Source: Caballeronia sp. SBC1
GTDB taxonomy: Bacteria; Pseudomonadota; Gammaproteobacteria; Burkholderiales; Burkholderiaceae
Reading direction: 5' to 3'
NCBI RefSeq assembly: GCF_011493005.1
Contig: NZ_CP049156.1
Span: 3,162,001 to 3,226,000 of the forward strand
Length of the DNA: 64,000 bases
Under the pieces are notes generated by a model. It was not told the origin of the DNA and did not search any database. It saw only the letters and a list, made by a program, of their open reading frames with translations. Shown in pieces: positions 57,490 to 64,000 of this stretch (position 1 is the stretch's first letter; each line of letters opens with the position of its first letter). The translations under genes and the position numbers were made by a program.

Positions 57490-58160
57490 TCCGACGCGCA
57501 AAACGCTTCGTCGGCCGAGACCTCGGCTTCTACAGCCGGACACGCCTGCCGCATGTTCGAAAGACATAGTTAAAGCGGATCACCAGCTTGTTAAAGCCCG
57601 GCCCGGAAAAAATTGCAGCTGCCGAACCGAATGACGGGCCCGATTCGGACATAACAACGCTGCAAACAACTCTGCCGCAAGATCAATCAGATAATTCGAA
57701 GGACCCGACTGACGAAAACTGCGCAACAGCCGCTCCGGAATGATCATGAGTCGCCCCGATTGTATCCACCGAAAAAACGATCAAAAAATTATTAAAAACG
57801 TGCGCAGCGATCTTCAAGAAGGCGACGCGGCAGCCGATTAACACTGTTTCACATGGATGACGCGCTGGCGCCGATAGAATCGCGCGGGCCGGTACTACGT
57901 CTGACGAAATGAGAAATCCAGTAGTTCGCAGATGACCCTCAACCTCCCAGCAAGCCGCAACCAGCCTCGGTTATCATGCTATGTTGATTTAGCCGGCTTG
58001 CGCAGCCAGAGCACAAGCCTACGCAAGCCCGCCGCACGACCTCGGCCTCTCCAGAACGGCTTCGGCCAAGCAAGTCTCTCCGTAGAGCTGCCCGGCAATT
58101 AGTTCCGTTCACGCGCCGCGCCCATGCCGGCAATAGATTCACCCTTCGCATCGTTCCTAC
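57490..58160. other. Divergent gene-free region between gmd and apaH
   Basis: About 670 bases without a credible gene. A block at 57770-57805 is strongly A/T-rich (runs of A/T including AAAAAATTATTAAAAA). It is likely a regulatory region. Confidence 0.45.
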
Positions 58161-59015
58161 ATGGCATCTTTATTCCCGCAACGCCCCGTTCCCCTCGCTT
58201 TCGGCGACATCCAGGGTTGCCGCGAAGCATTCCAGCGTCTCCTGGCTAAAGCCGCGCCGGGCGACGCCACGCCGCTGTGGTTCGCCGGCGACATCATCAA
58301 TCGCGGCCCCGAATCGCTCGCCACGCTGCGTGACCTGATCGCCCTCGGCGACCGTGGTGTCGCCGTCCTCGGCAATCATGACCTGCACCTGCTCTCGGTA
58401 TCGGCGGGGATCCGGAAGTCTAAAAAAGGCGACACCATCGAGGAAATCCTGGCCGCCCCCGACGCCGCCGATCTCCTCGACTGGGTCCGGCATCGTCCGA
58501 TCGCGCATTTCGATCACGGCATGCTGATGGTTCATGCAGGCGTCCTGCCGCAATGGGACGTGGCGCTGACACTCGAACTCGCCGATGAATTCCAGCGCGC
58601 TCTGCGCGCGCCCAACTGGAAAGATACGCTCGCGAGCCTCTACGGCAACGAACCGGCCCGCTGGAAACCCAAGCTCAAGGGCAGCGACCGTCTGCGGGTG
58701 GTGTGCAATGCGCTGACGCGCCTGCGCTTCTGTTCCGCCGAAGGCGACATGGACTTCTCGTCCAGCGGCGGCGTGGACTCAGCGCCCTCGGGCTTCATGC
58801 CGTGGTTCGACGTCCCGTCGCGCGGGACATCAGACATCACCGTCGTGTTCGGCCATTGGGCAGCGCTGGGTCTCATCGTCCGCGATAACGTCATCGGCCT
58901 CGATTCAGGCTGCGTCTGGGGCGAAGAGCTGACGGCAATACGCTTGGCAAGCGACCCGGCCGAACGCACGGTGACGCAAGTGGAATGCTCGAACTGCCGA
59001 GCGGTTATCGACTAA
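58161..59015 (+). CDS. apaH: Bis(5'-nucleosyl)-tetraphosphatase (symmetrical)
   Basis: A 284-residue metallophosphatase. [16 protein letters not shown] (13-28), [16 protein letters not shown] (about 44-59) and [10 protein letters not shown] (about 71-80) are the ApaH metal-site motifs, with [12 protein letters not shown] and [10 protein letters not shown] closing the active site. It hydrolyses Ap4A to ADP. It is a housekeeping gene at the edge of O-antigen loci in Burkholderia, so it marks the border of the cluster. Its stop is embedded in a duplicated ATCGACTAAA pair. Confidence 0.96.
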   Translation: MASLFPQRPVPLAFGDIQGCREAFQRLLAKAAPGDATPLWFAGDIINRGPESLATLRDLIALGDRGVAVLGNHDLHLLSVSAGIRKSKKGDTIEEILAAPDAADLLDWVRHRPIAHFDHGMLMVHAGVLPQWDVALTLELADEFQRALRAPNWKDTLASLYGNEPARWKPKLKGSDRLRVVCNALTRLRFCSAEGDMDFSSSGGVDSAPSGFMPWFDVPSRGTSDITVVFGHWAALGLIVRDNVIGLDSGCVWGEELTAIRLASDPAERTVTQVECSNCRAVID

Positions 59016-59031
59016 AAATCGACTAAATGCC

Positions 59032-59075
59032 CTGCATGGCGGATTTACGGATCTAAGGACCCGTCCGCCATGCAG
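59032..59075. terminator. Large inverted repeat between convergent apaH and rfbD
   Basis: CTGCATGGCGGA (59032-59043) pairs exactly with TCCGCCATGCAG (59064-59075) around a 20-base loop. It overlaps the 3' end of rfbD. No T-run follows, so it is a candidate two-way terminator only. Confidence 0.5.
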
Positions 59076-59989
59076 AGTTCCAGCGCCTCACGCCAGTCAG
59101 GCGCCGTCAGTCCGAAAGTCGCGAACAGCTTTTGGTTCGATAAGCGGGAGTTCTTCGGACGGACCGCTGCGGCTGGAAAACCAGCGGTCGTAAGACCCAC
59201 TGTTGTTAAACTGGAATAGGCGACTGTCGGGATCGCCTTAATCACAGGCTTGGTCGCAAGCGTCGATGTGTCGAAAATGGCCTGAGCGAAGCCGCACCAC
59301 GAGGTCGCGCCGGAAGCCGTCAGGTGGTAAATGCCCGAGCATCGCAGCCATTCGTCGCGATCCTGGACAAGAAGCTGCGCCAGCACATTGGATGTCAATG
59401 TTGCGATGGTCCTGGACCATGTCGGCGCGCCTATCTGGTCAGCCACCACGCTCAGCTCCTCCCGTTGCGCGCCAAGCTGCAGCATCGTTCGAAGGAAGTT
59501 CTTGCCTCGCGCGCCGTACACCCAGCTCGTTCGCAAGATCAGATGCGCACAGCCCGACGCCGCAATCGCCTGTTCACCAGCCAGCTTGCTCTTGCCATAA
59601 ACGTTCAGCGGATTCGCGGCATCGTCTTCTTCGTACGGGTCGTCCTTCGTGCCATCGAAGACATAATCCGTCGAGTAGTGAACAAGCAACGCGCCGAGAC
59701 GCTTCGCCTCCTGCGCCAGAATATCCGGTGCTTCGGCATTCAGACGCATCGCGGCAGCCACATCGTTTTCCGCTGCATCCACAGCCGTATAAGCCGCTGC
59801 GTTGACAATCAGCGCAGGCGACAGTTCGCGCACGATTCGTCGAATCTGTTCGGAATCCGAAAGATCGAGACCACCTCGATCCAGCGCCACCAGATGCCCC
59901 AAACCCTGCAGACTGCGCGCCAGTTCGAAGCCGACCTGGCCGTTGGCGCCCGTCAGCAAAATCGGTTTCCGCTCGTGTTCGGTGATCAT
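59045..59989 (-). CDS. rfbD: dTDP-4-dehydrorhamnose reductase
   Basis: A 314-residue SDR with LTGANGQVGFELARSL (about 12-27), VNAAAYTAVDAAENDVAAAMRLNAEA, HYSTDYVFDGTK and YGKSKLAGE as YxxxK, and SWVYGARGKNFLRTML. It reduces dTDP-4-dehydro-L-rhamnose to dTDP-L-rhamnose, the last step. It starts 10 bp after rfbC and ends facing apaH. Confidence 0.96.
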   Translation of the reverse strand: MITEHERKPILLTGANGQVGFELARSLQGLGHLVALDRGGLDLSDSEQIRRIVRELSPALIVNAAAYTAVDAAENDVAAAMRLNAEAPDILAQEAKRLGALLVHYSTDYVFDGTKDDPYEEDDAANPLNVYGKSKLAGEQAIAASGCAHLILRTSWVYGARGKNFLRTMLQLGAQREELSVVADQIGAPTWSRTIATLTSNVLAQLLVQDRDEWLRCSGIYHLTASGATSWCGFAQAIFDTSTLATKPVIKAIPTVAYSSLTTVGLTTAGFPAAAVRPKNSRLSNQKLFATFGLTAPDWREALELCMADGSLDP

Positions 59990-59999
59990 CTAAGGGCTC

Positions 60000-60551
60000 T
60001 CACGCAAAGAGCTGCGCATCGGCAAGCCGCACGCCTGCCGCATCCTTCGCGGAAAGCAGCGGCTCGAAGTCGATAGGCCACTTAATCCCGATTGCCGGGT
60101 CGTTCCAGATAATGCTTCGCGCATGCTCCGGATACCAGTAATCGGTCGTCTTATACAAGCACTGCGCCGACTCCGACAACACGACAAAACCATGCGCGAA
60201 CCCCGGCGGCACCCACACCTGCCGACGGTTTTCGGCTGACACTCTCACGCCGCTCCACTTGCCGAACCGCGGGGAGCTTTTGCGGATATCGACGGTGACG
60301 TCGAACACCTCTCCTTCCATCACGCGCACAAGCTTGCCCTGCGGGTGCTCGATCTGATAGTGCAGCCCGCGCAGCACACCGTGAACCGAGCGCGAATGAT
60401 TGTCCTGCACGAATTCAACGCCCGCCTGCACGTGCTCACTGAAGTCGCGGTTATTGAAGCTTTCGTAGAAAAAGCCGCGGGCATCGCCGAACACTTCCGG
60501 CTCGATGACCACAACTTCCGGCAGCGCCGTAGCGGTTACGTGGATGACCAT
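60000..60551 (-). CDS. rfbC: dTDP-4-dehydrorhamnose 3,5-epimerase
   Basis: A 183-residue cupin. [20 protein letters not shown] (about 13-32), [15 protein letters not shown] with the catalytic-type His, [33 protein letters not shown] and LYKTTDYW are the RmlC signature. It epimerises C3 and C5. ATG 60551 fits the family; a longer frame to 60764 runs inside rfbA. Its start overlaps the rfbA end by 16 bp. Confidence 0.96.
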   Translation of the reverse strand: MVIHVTATALPEVVVIEPEVFGDARGFFYESFNNRDFSEHVQAGVEFVQDNHSRSVHGVLRGLHYQIEHPQGKLVRVMEGEVFDVTVDIRKSSPRFGKWSGVRVSAENRRQVWVPPGFAHGFVVLSESAQCLYKTTDYWYPEHARSIIWNDPAIGIKWPIDFEPLLSAKDAAGVRLADAQLFA

Positions 60552-61429
60552 GCGACGTGGTTCGTAAGTAGGTTGAGCAGATATTGCCCGTAGGCATTTT
60601 TGGCGAGCGGATGCGCGAGCTTCAATAACTGTTCGCCGTCGATCCAGCCGCGACGGTACGCAATTTCTTCCGGACACGCGACCACCAGGCCCTGGCGCTT
60701 CTGCAATGTCGCGATGAACGTGGCCGCTTCGATCAGCGAATCGGGCGTGCCGGTATCGAGCCACGCAAAACCTCGCCCCATGATCTCCACTTCGAGTTTG
60801 CGCTGCGCGAGATAAAACGAATTCACATCGGTGATTTCGAGCTCTCCGCGCGGTGACGGTTCAATGTCGGCCGCGATCTCGCAGACGTTGTTATCGTAGA
60901 AATAAAGGCCCGTCACCGCGTAGTTCGAACGTGGCACCGCCGGTTTTTCTTCAATCGACAACGCGCGAAAATTCGCGTCGAATTCAACCACGCCGTAACG
61001 CTCGGGGTCGTGCACATGGTACGCAAAAACCGTCGCGCCATCGGACTTTGCATTGGCATGCTCGAGTTGCTTGCCAAGATCATGGCCGTAGAAAATATTG
61101 TCGCCGAGAATCAGCGCGCAGGGATCGCGGTCAATGAACTGCTCGCCAATGATGAACGCCTGCGCCAGTCCGTCCGGCGACGGCTGTACCGCGTACTGGA
61201 TGTTCATGCCCCACTGGCTGCCGTCGCCGAACATGGATTCGAAACGCGGCGCATCCTGCGGTGTCGATATGATCAGCACGTCGCGAATCCCCGCGATCAT
61301 CAGCGTGGAAAGCGGGTAGTAGATCATCGGTTTGTCGTACACGGGCAGCAACTGCTTCGAGACAACATGGGTGATTGGGTAGAGCCGCGTACCCGAGCCA
61401 CCGGCGAGAATAATGCCTTTGCGGGCCAT
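60536..61429 (-). CDS. rfbA: Glucose-1-phosphate thymidylyltransferase
   Basis: A 297-residue nucleotidyltransferase: [20 protein letters not shown] (5-24), [48 protein letters not shown] and [15 protein letters not shown]. It joins dTTP and glucose-1-phosphate to dTDP-glucose, the first step of the rhamnose pathway. An AAGGA site precedes ATG 61429. Confidence 0.97.
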   Translation of the reverse strand: MARKGIILAGGSGTRLYPITHVVSKQLLPVYDKPMIYYPLSTLMIAGIRDVLIISTPQDAPRFESMFGDGSQWGMNIQYAVQPSPDGLAQAFIIGEQFIDRDPCALILGDNIFYGHDLGKQLEHANAKSDGATVFAYHVHDPERYGVVEFDANFRALSIEEKPAVPRSNYAVTGLYFYDNNVCEIAADIEPSPRGELEITDVNSFYLAQRKLEVEIMGRGFAWLDTGTPDSLIEAATFIATLQKRQGLVVACPEEIAYRRGWIDGEQLLKLAHPLAKNAYGQYLLNLLTNHVAWSST

Positions 61430-61456
61430 CGTCAGTCCTTGTTCAGCTTATCGAGT

Positions 61457-62518
61457 TCAAGCACGCTGCGCATAGTTGGCATCGAGCCACTTGCGATATT
61501 CACCCGAAGCCACTTCGTCGACCCACGCCTGGTTGTCGAGATACCACCGCACGGTTTTCTCGATGCCGGTCTCAAACGTTTCCGCCGGCCTCCAGCCGAG
61601 TTCAAGTTCCAGCTTGCGCGCGTCAATAGCATAGCGGCGGTCATGGCCCGGCCGATCCGCCACAAACGTGATCTGATCGCGGTATGAACCGGAGGGCTTG
61701 GTCTTCAGCCGATCGAGCAAGTCACACACGGCGTGCACGACATCAAGGTTCGACTTCTCGTTCCAACCGCCGACGTTATACGTTTCGCCCGGGCGGCCAT
61801 GCGCCAGCACCTCGCGGATCGCCGCGCAATGATCACCGACGTAAAGCCAGTCGCGAATATTTTGACCATCGCCATAAACGGGCAACGGCTTGCCGCTCAA
61901 CGCATTCCCGATGACCAGCGGAATCAGCTTCTCGGGAAACTGATACGGTCCGTAGTTGTTCGAACAATGTGTGGTCACGACCGGCAGCCCGTAGGTATGC
62001 CTATAAGCGCGCACCAGATGATCGGATGCAGCTTTAGTCGCGGAATACGGACTGTTCGGCGCGTACGGCGTGGTTTCGGAGAACGGCGCGTCGCCGCTAG
62101 AAAGCGAGCCGAATACTTCATCCGTCGATACATGCAACAAACGAAACGCCGATTGATCGGCATCGGGCAAGGTCTTCCAATAAGCAAGCGCTGCTTCGAG
62201 CAACGTGAACGTGCCCACAACATTAGTCTGCACAAACTCAGCGGGTCCGTGAACGGACCGGTCTACGTGACTTTCGGCGGCGAAATGCAGGACCGCGCGG
62301 GGTTTATGCTGGCTAAGCAGCGCGTCCATCGCCGCTCGGTCGCAGATGTCGACTCGCGCGAAAATATGCTTAGGGCTGCTTTGCACCGACTTGAGCGTCC
62401 CCAGATTTCCGGCGTAGGTCAGCTTGTCTACATTGAGCACGGCTTCGCTGGAGGCGTTCAGCCAACCGAGCACGAAATTAGCGCCTATAAATCCAGCGCC
62501 GCCCGTTACCAGAATCAT
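61457..62518 (-). CDS. rfbB: dTDP-glucose 4,6-dehydratase
   Basis: A 353-residue extended SDR with [17 protein letters not shown] (4-20), [30 protein letters not shown] and [15 protein letters not shown] as YxxxK, and [19 protein letters not shown]. It makes dTDP-4-keto-6-deoxyglucose. A GAGGGA site precedes ATG 62518. The upstream 200 bp contain a TATACT -10 candidate about 90 bases before the start; rfbBACD are then read in a row. Confidence 0.97.
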   Translation of the reverse strand: MILVTGGAGFIGANFVLGWLNASSEAVLNVDKLTYAGNLGTLKSVQSSPKHIFARVDICDRAAMDALLSQHKPRAVLHFAAESHVDRSVHGPAEFVQTNVVGTFTLLEAALAYWKTLPDADQSAFRLLHVSTDEVFGSLSSGDAPFSETTPYAPNSPYSATKAASDHLVRAYRHTYGLPVVTTHCSNNYGPYQFPEKLIPLVIGNALSGKPLPVYGDGQNIRDWLYVGDHCAAIREVLAHGRPGETYNVGGWNEKSNLDVVHAVCDLLDRLKTKPSGSYRDQITFVADRPGHDRRYAIDARKLELELGWRPAETFETGIEKTVRWYLDNQAWVDEVASGEYRKWLDANYAQRA

Positions 62519-62717
62519 AAAATCCCTCTAAGCCGATAGGTGCACGCATGACGCAGCTAAATGTAGTCGGTCTCGCTGCAGGCCCGCTCGGTAGGCCCGC
62601 TCATTCAAGTATAAATCCGCGTCGTGCATGGACGGCGAGATGATGTTTTACGTCTGGCGGCTTTGGGCGGCAATCTGCGAAGGCGTCGTGCTCGGACCAA
62701 TATCGATCGACTGAACC

Positions 62718-63527
62718 TCACTGCCGCGGCGTCACCGCTTCGAACTCGCCGACCGCGCCCGCGTCGTCGCCAACAATAGCCACCGGCGCCCCAAGGCCCG
62801 CCTGCATCCGCCGTAATGCCGCCTCCACCGCCGCCTGCGCTTGCCTCGCCAGCACGCGCCTGTCGGCACCCGGCTTGATTGCATCGCAGACATACAGATG
62901 CGCTGTCAGCGGCGCATCGCGAAGCATGGCGTTCAGCGTGAACGCGAGCGTCAGGTCATCGATATAAGCCGGCGCTTCCGCCTGCCGTCCGTTTACGTCT
63001 TCGTACATCAGGCAGATCGGTTGCACCGGGCAAGCCGCCGACACAGCCGCCTGAAACAGGTTGGAGTGAAACGGCAGCAAGTCGTGCCCAAGCGATGTCG
63101 TCCCTTCAGGAAACACGCACATGAGTTCGCCGCGCACCAGCCGTTCCGACAGCTCATGCATGATGCGTTTGGCGTCGCTACGTTTTTCGCGTTGAAGGAA
63201 GATCGTGTCGAGCTGCTGCGCGAGCCAGCCGACCAGCGGCCATTGGCGCACTTCAGCCTTCGAAACAAACGGCGTCGGCCGCCACGCGTTGACCACGTAG
63301 ATGTCGATCCAGGACACGTGGTTGCCGACGACCAGCGCGCCGCTATCGAGCCGCGCCTGATCGTTGTGCACGACAAGTTTCATCCCGCAACGGCGCAACA
63401 TCTCGATCGACCAGAGGCGATTCAACTCCATGCGCACCTGCGGCGTCGCGTTCGGGAAACGCGTGGCCACGGTCCACATCCCGTGAAGCAAATGCCCAAA
63501 AATCCGTGCTTTGCGGAAAGCGAACAT
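62718..63527 (-). CDS. PlsC-family 1-acyl-sn-glycerol-3-phosphate acyltransferase-like protein
   Basis: A 269-residue acyltransferase. VVGNHVSWIDIYVVN holds the HX4D catalytic motif (H74 region), VSKAEVRQWPLVGWLAQQLDTIFLQR follows, and VFPEGTTSLGHDLLPF is the second, glycerol-phosphate-binding motif. It should acylate lysophosphatidic acid or a related lipid at the inner membrane. It is 12 bp from pyrC on the same strand, an arrangement usual in Burkholderia. It is a border gene, not part of the O-antigen operon. Confidence 0.92.
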   Translation of the reverse strand: MFAFRKARIFGHLLHGMWTVATRFPNATPQVRMELNRLWSIEMLRRCGMKLVVHNDQARLDSGALVVGNHVSWIDIYVVNAWRPTPFVSKAEVRQWPLVGWLAQQLDTIFLQREKRSDAKRIMHELSERLVRGELMCVFPEGTTSLGHDLLPFHSNLFQAAVSAACPVQPICLMYEDVNGRQAEAPAYIDDLTLAFTLNAMLRDAPLTAHLYVCDAIKPGADRRVLARQAQAAVEAALRRMQAGLGAPVAIVGDDAGAVGEFEAVTPRQ

Positions 63528-63539
63528 GGTCAGGACCGG

Positions 63540-64000
63540 TCAGTGCGCTTCATACGCAATATGCCCCGACACAAGCGTCATGATTACCCGCGCCGGCAAT
63601 TCATAACCGAGGAACGGCGAGTTATGCCCCTGGCTCTTGAGCTTTTCGGGCTCGACGAGCCATTCGGCGGCGGGATCGAAGAGACAGAGATCAGCCGTTT
63701 CACCCACGGCAATACGCCCGGCGTTAAGCTTCAGCGCGTCGGCCGGTGCAGTCGTGATGCGCGTCAGCGCCTTCGCCAACGGCACGCGCGCCTCACGCGC
63801 CCATTTCACCGTCAGCGACAGCAGCAATTCCAGCCCCGTCGCACCCGGCGTTGCTTCGGCGAAGGGCAGCAGCTTTTCGTCGTCGTCGAGCGGGGTGTGA
63901 TCGGAACAGATTGCGTCGATAGTGCCATCCGCCAGCCCCGCACGAATCGCGTCGCGGTCACGCTGCGAGCGCAACGGCGGATCGAGGCGAAATTGCGAGT
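63540..64000 (-). CDS. pyrC: Dihydroorotase (class I, PyrC/PyrX), 5' part outside the window
   Basis: The frame is open from the window edge to the stop at 63540 (about 153 residues), so it is the C-terminal third of a larger protein. FRLDPPLRSQRDRDAI, IDAICSDHTPLDDDEK with the catalytic Asp, PGATGLELLLSL and GETADLCLFDP are standard for class I dihydroorotase and its PyrX-like relatives. It acts in pyrimidine synthesis (or is a non-catalytic partner of aspartate transcarbamoylase). The retained Asp favours an active enzyme. Confidence 0.93.
   Translation of the reverse strand, partial: SQFRLDPPLRSQRDRDAIRAGLADGTIDAICSDHTPLDDDEKLLPFAEATPGATGLELLLSLTVKWAREARVPLAKALTRITTAPADALKLNAGRIAVGETADLCLFDPAAEWLVEPEKLKSQGHNSPFLGYELPARVIMTLVSGHIAYEAH

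Overview
The window is a polysaccharide (most likely lipopolysaccharide O-antigen) biosynthesis region of a Burkholderiaceae chromosome (Burkholderia, Paraburkholderia or Caballeronia type). The assignment rests on GC-rich coding sequence, on the right-hand order pyrC - plsC-like - rfbBACD - apaH, and on the left-hand block resembling wbiG-wbiH-wbiI (sugar epimerase, WecA-type initiating transferase, membrane dehydratase) of Burkholderia O-antigen loci. No rRNA or tRNA gene and no CRISPR array was seen.

Layout. 1-3.5 kb: an incomplete GT4 glycosyltransferase, a coupled 35-codon ORF, a WbpP-type UDP-GlcNAc 4-epimerase and an exported beta-helix protein. 3.6-7 kb: a decayed glmS fragment, a FemAB/GNAT-like acyltransferase with a repeat tail, an IS5-type remnant and one small ORF. 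7-12 kb (minus): wbiI-wbiH-wbiG-like genes and a GT4 transferase. 12.6-15.3 kb (plus): manC and a GT4 transferase. 15.4-23 kb (plus): an eight-gene operon with its own promoter and leader hairpin, rfbF-rfbG-rfbH-SDR-split transketolase-gtrA-gtrB-like, closed by a strong terminator. 23-39.4 kb: an accessory stretch with an indel-damaged methyltransferase, large GT-C-like membrane proteins, a glycosyltransferase with an added C-terminal beta domain, three O-acyltransferases, and IS30, IS3 and IS1182-type remnants. 39.5-47.6 kb (minus): a tightly packed operon wzm-wzt-fkbM-perosamine-synthase-like-NeuD-like plus three GT4 genes. 48-51 kb (plus): a possible small ORF, cysC and a propeller-like protein. 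50.9-57.4 kb (minus): two methyltransferases (one WbdD-like), a double GT4 transferase and gmd. 58-64 kb: apaH, rfbDCAB, a PlsC-type acyltransferase and the 3' part of pyrC.

Together the genes predict four nucleotide-sugar supplies: GDP-mannose to a GDP-4-amino-4,6-dideoxy sugar (manC, gmd, aminotransferase, N-acyltransferase), dTDP-L-rhamnose (rfbBACD), UDP-HexNAc derivatives (wbpP, wbiI-like) and an unusual CDP-deoxy sugar (rfbFGH plus transketolase). A WecA-type enzyme would start the chain on undecaprenyl phosphate, GT4 enzymes would extend it, and Wzm/Wzt would export it. Acyltransferases, GtrA/GtrB and GT-C proteins would decorate it.

The most unusual element is the CDP-sugar operon. 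A two-subunit transketolase sits by 4-bp overlaps between a CDP-sugar pathway and a GtrA/GtrB flippase/transferase pair, which suggests synthesis of a branched-chain 3,6-dideoxy-type sugar. All functional calls are from reading motifs and remembered family features; no database search was run.
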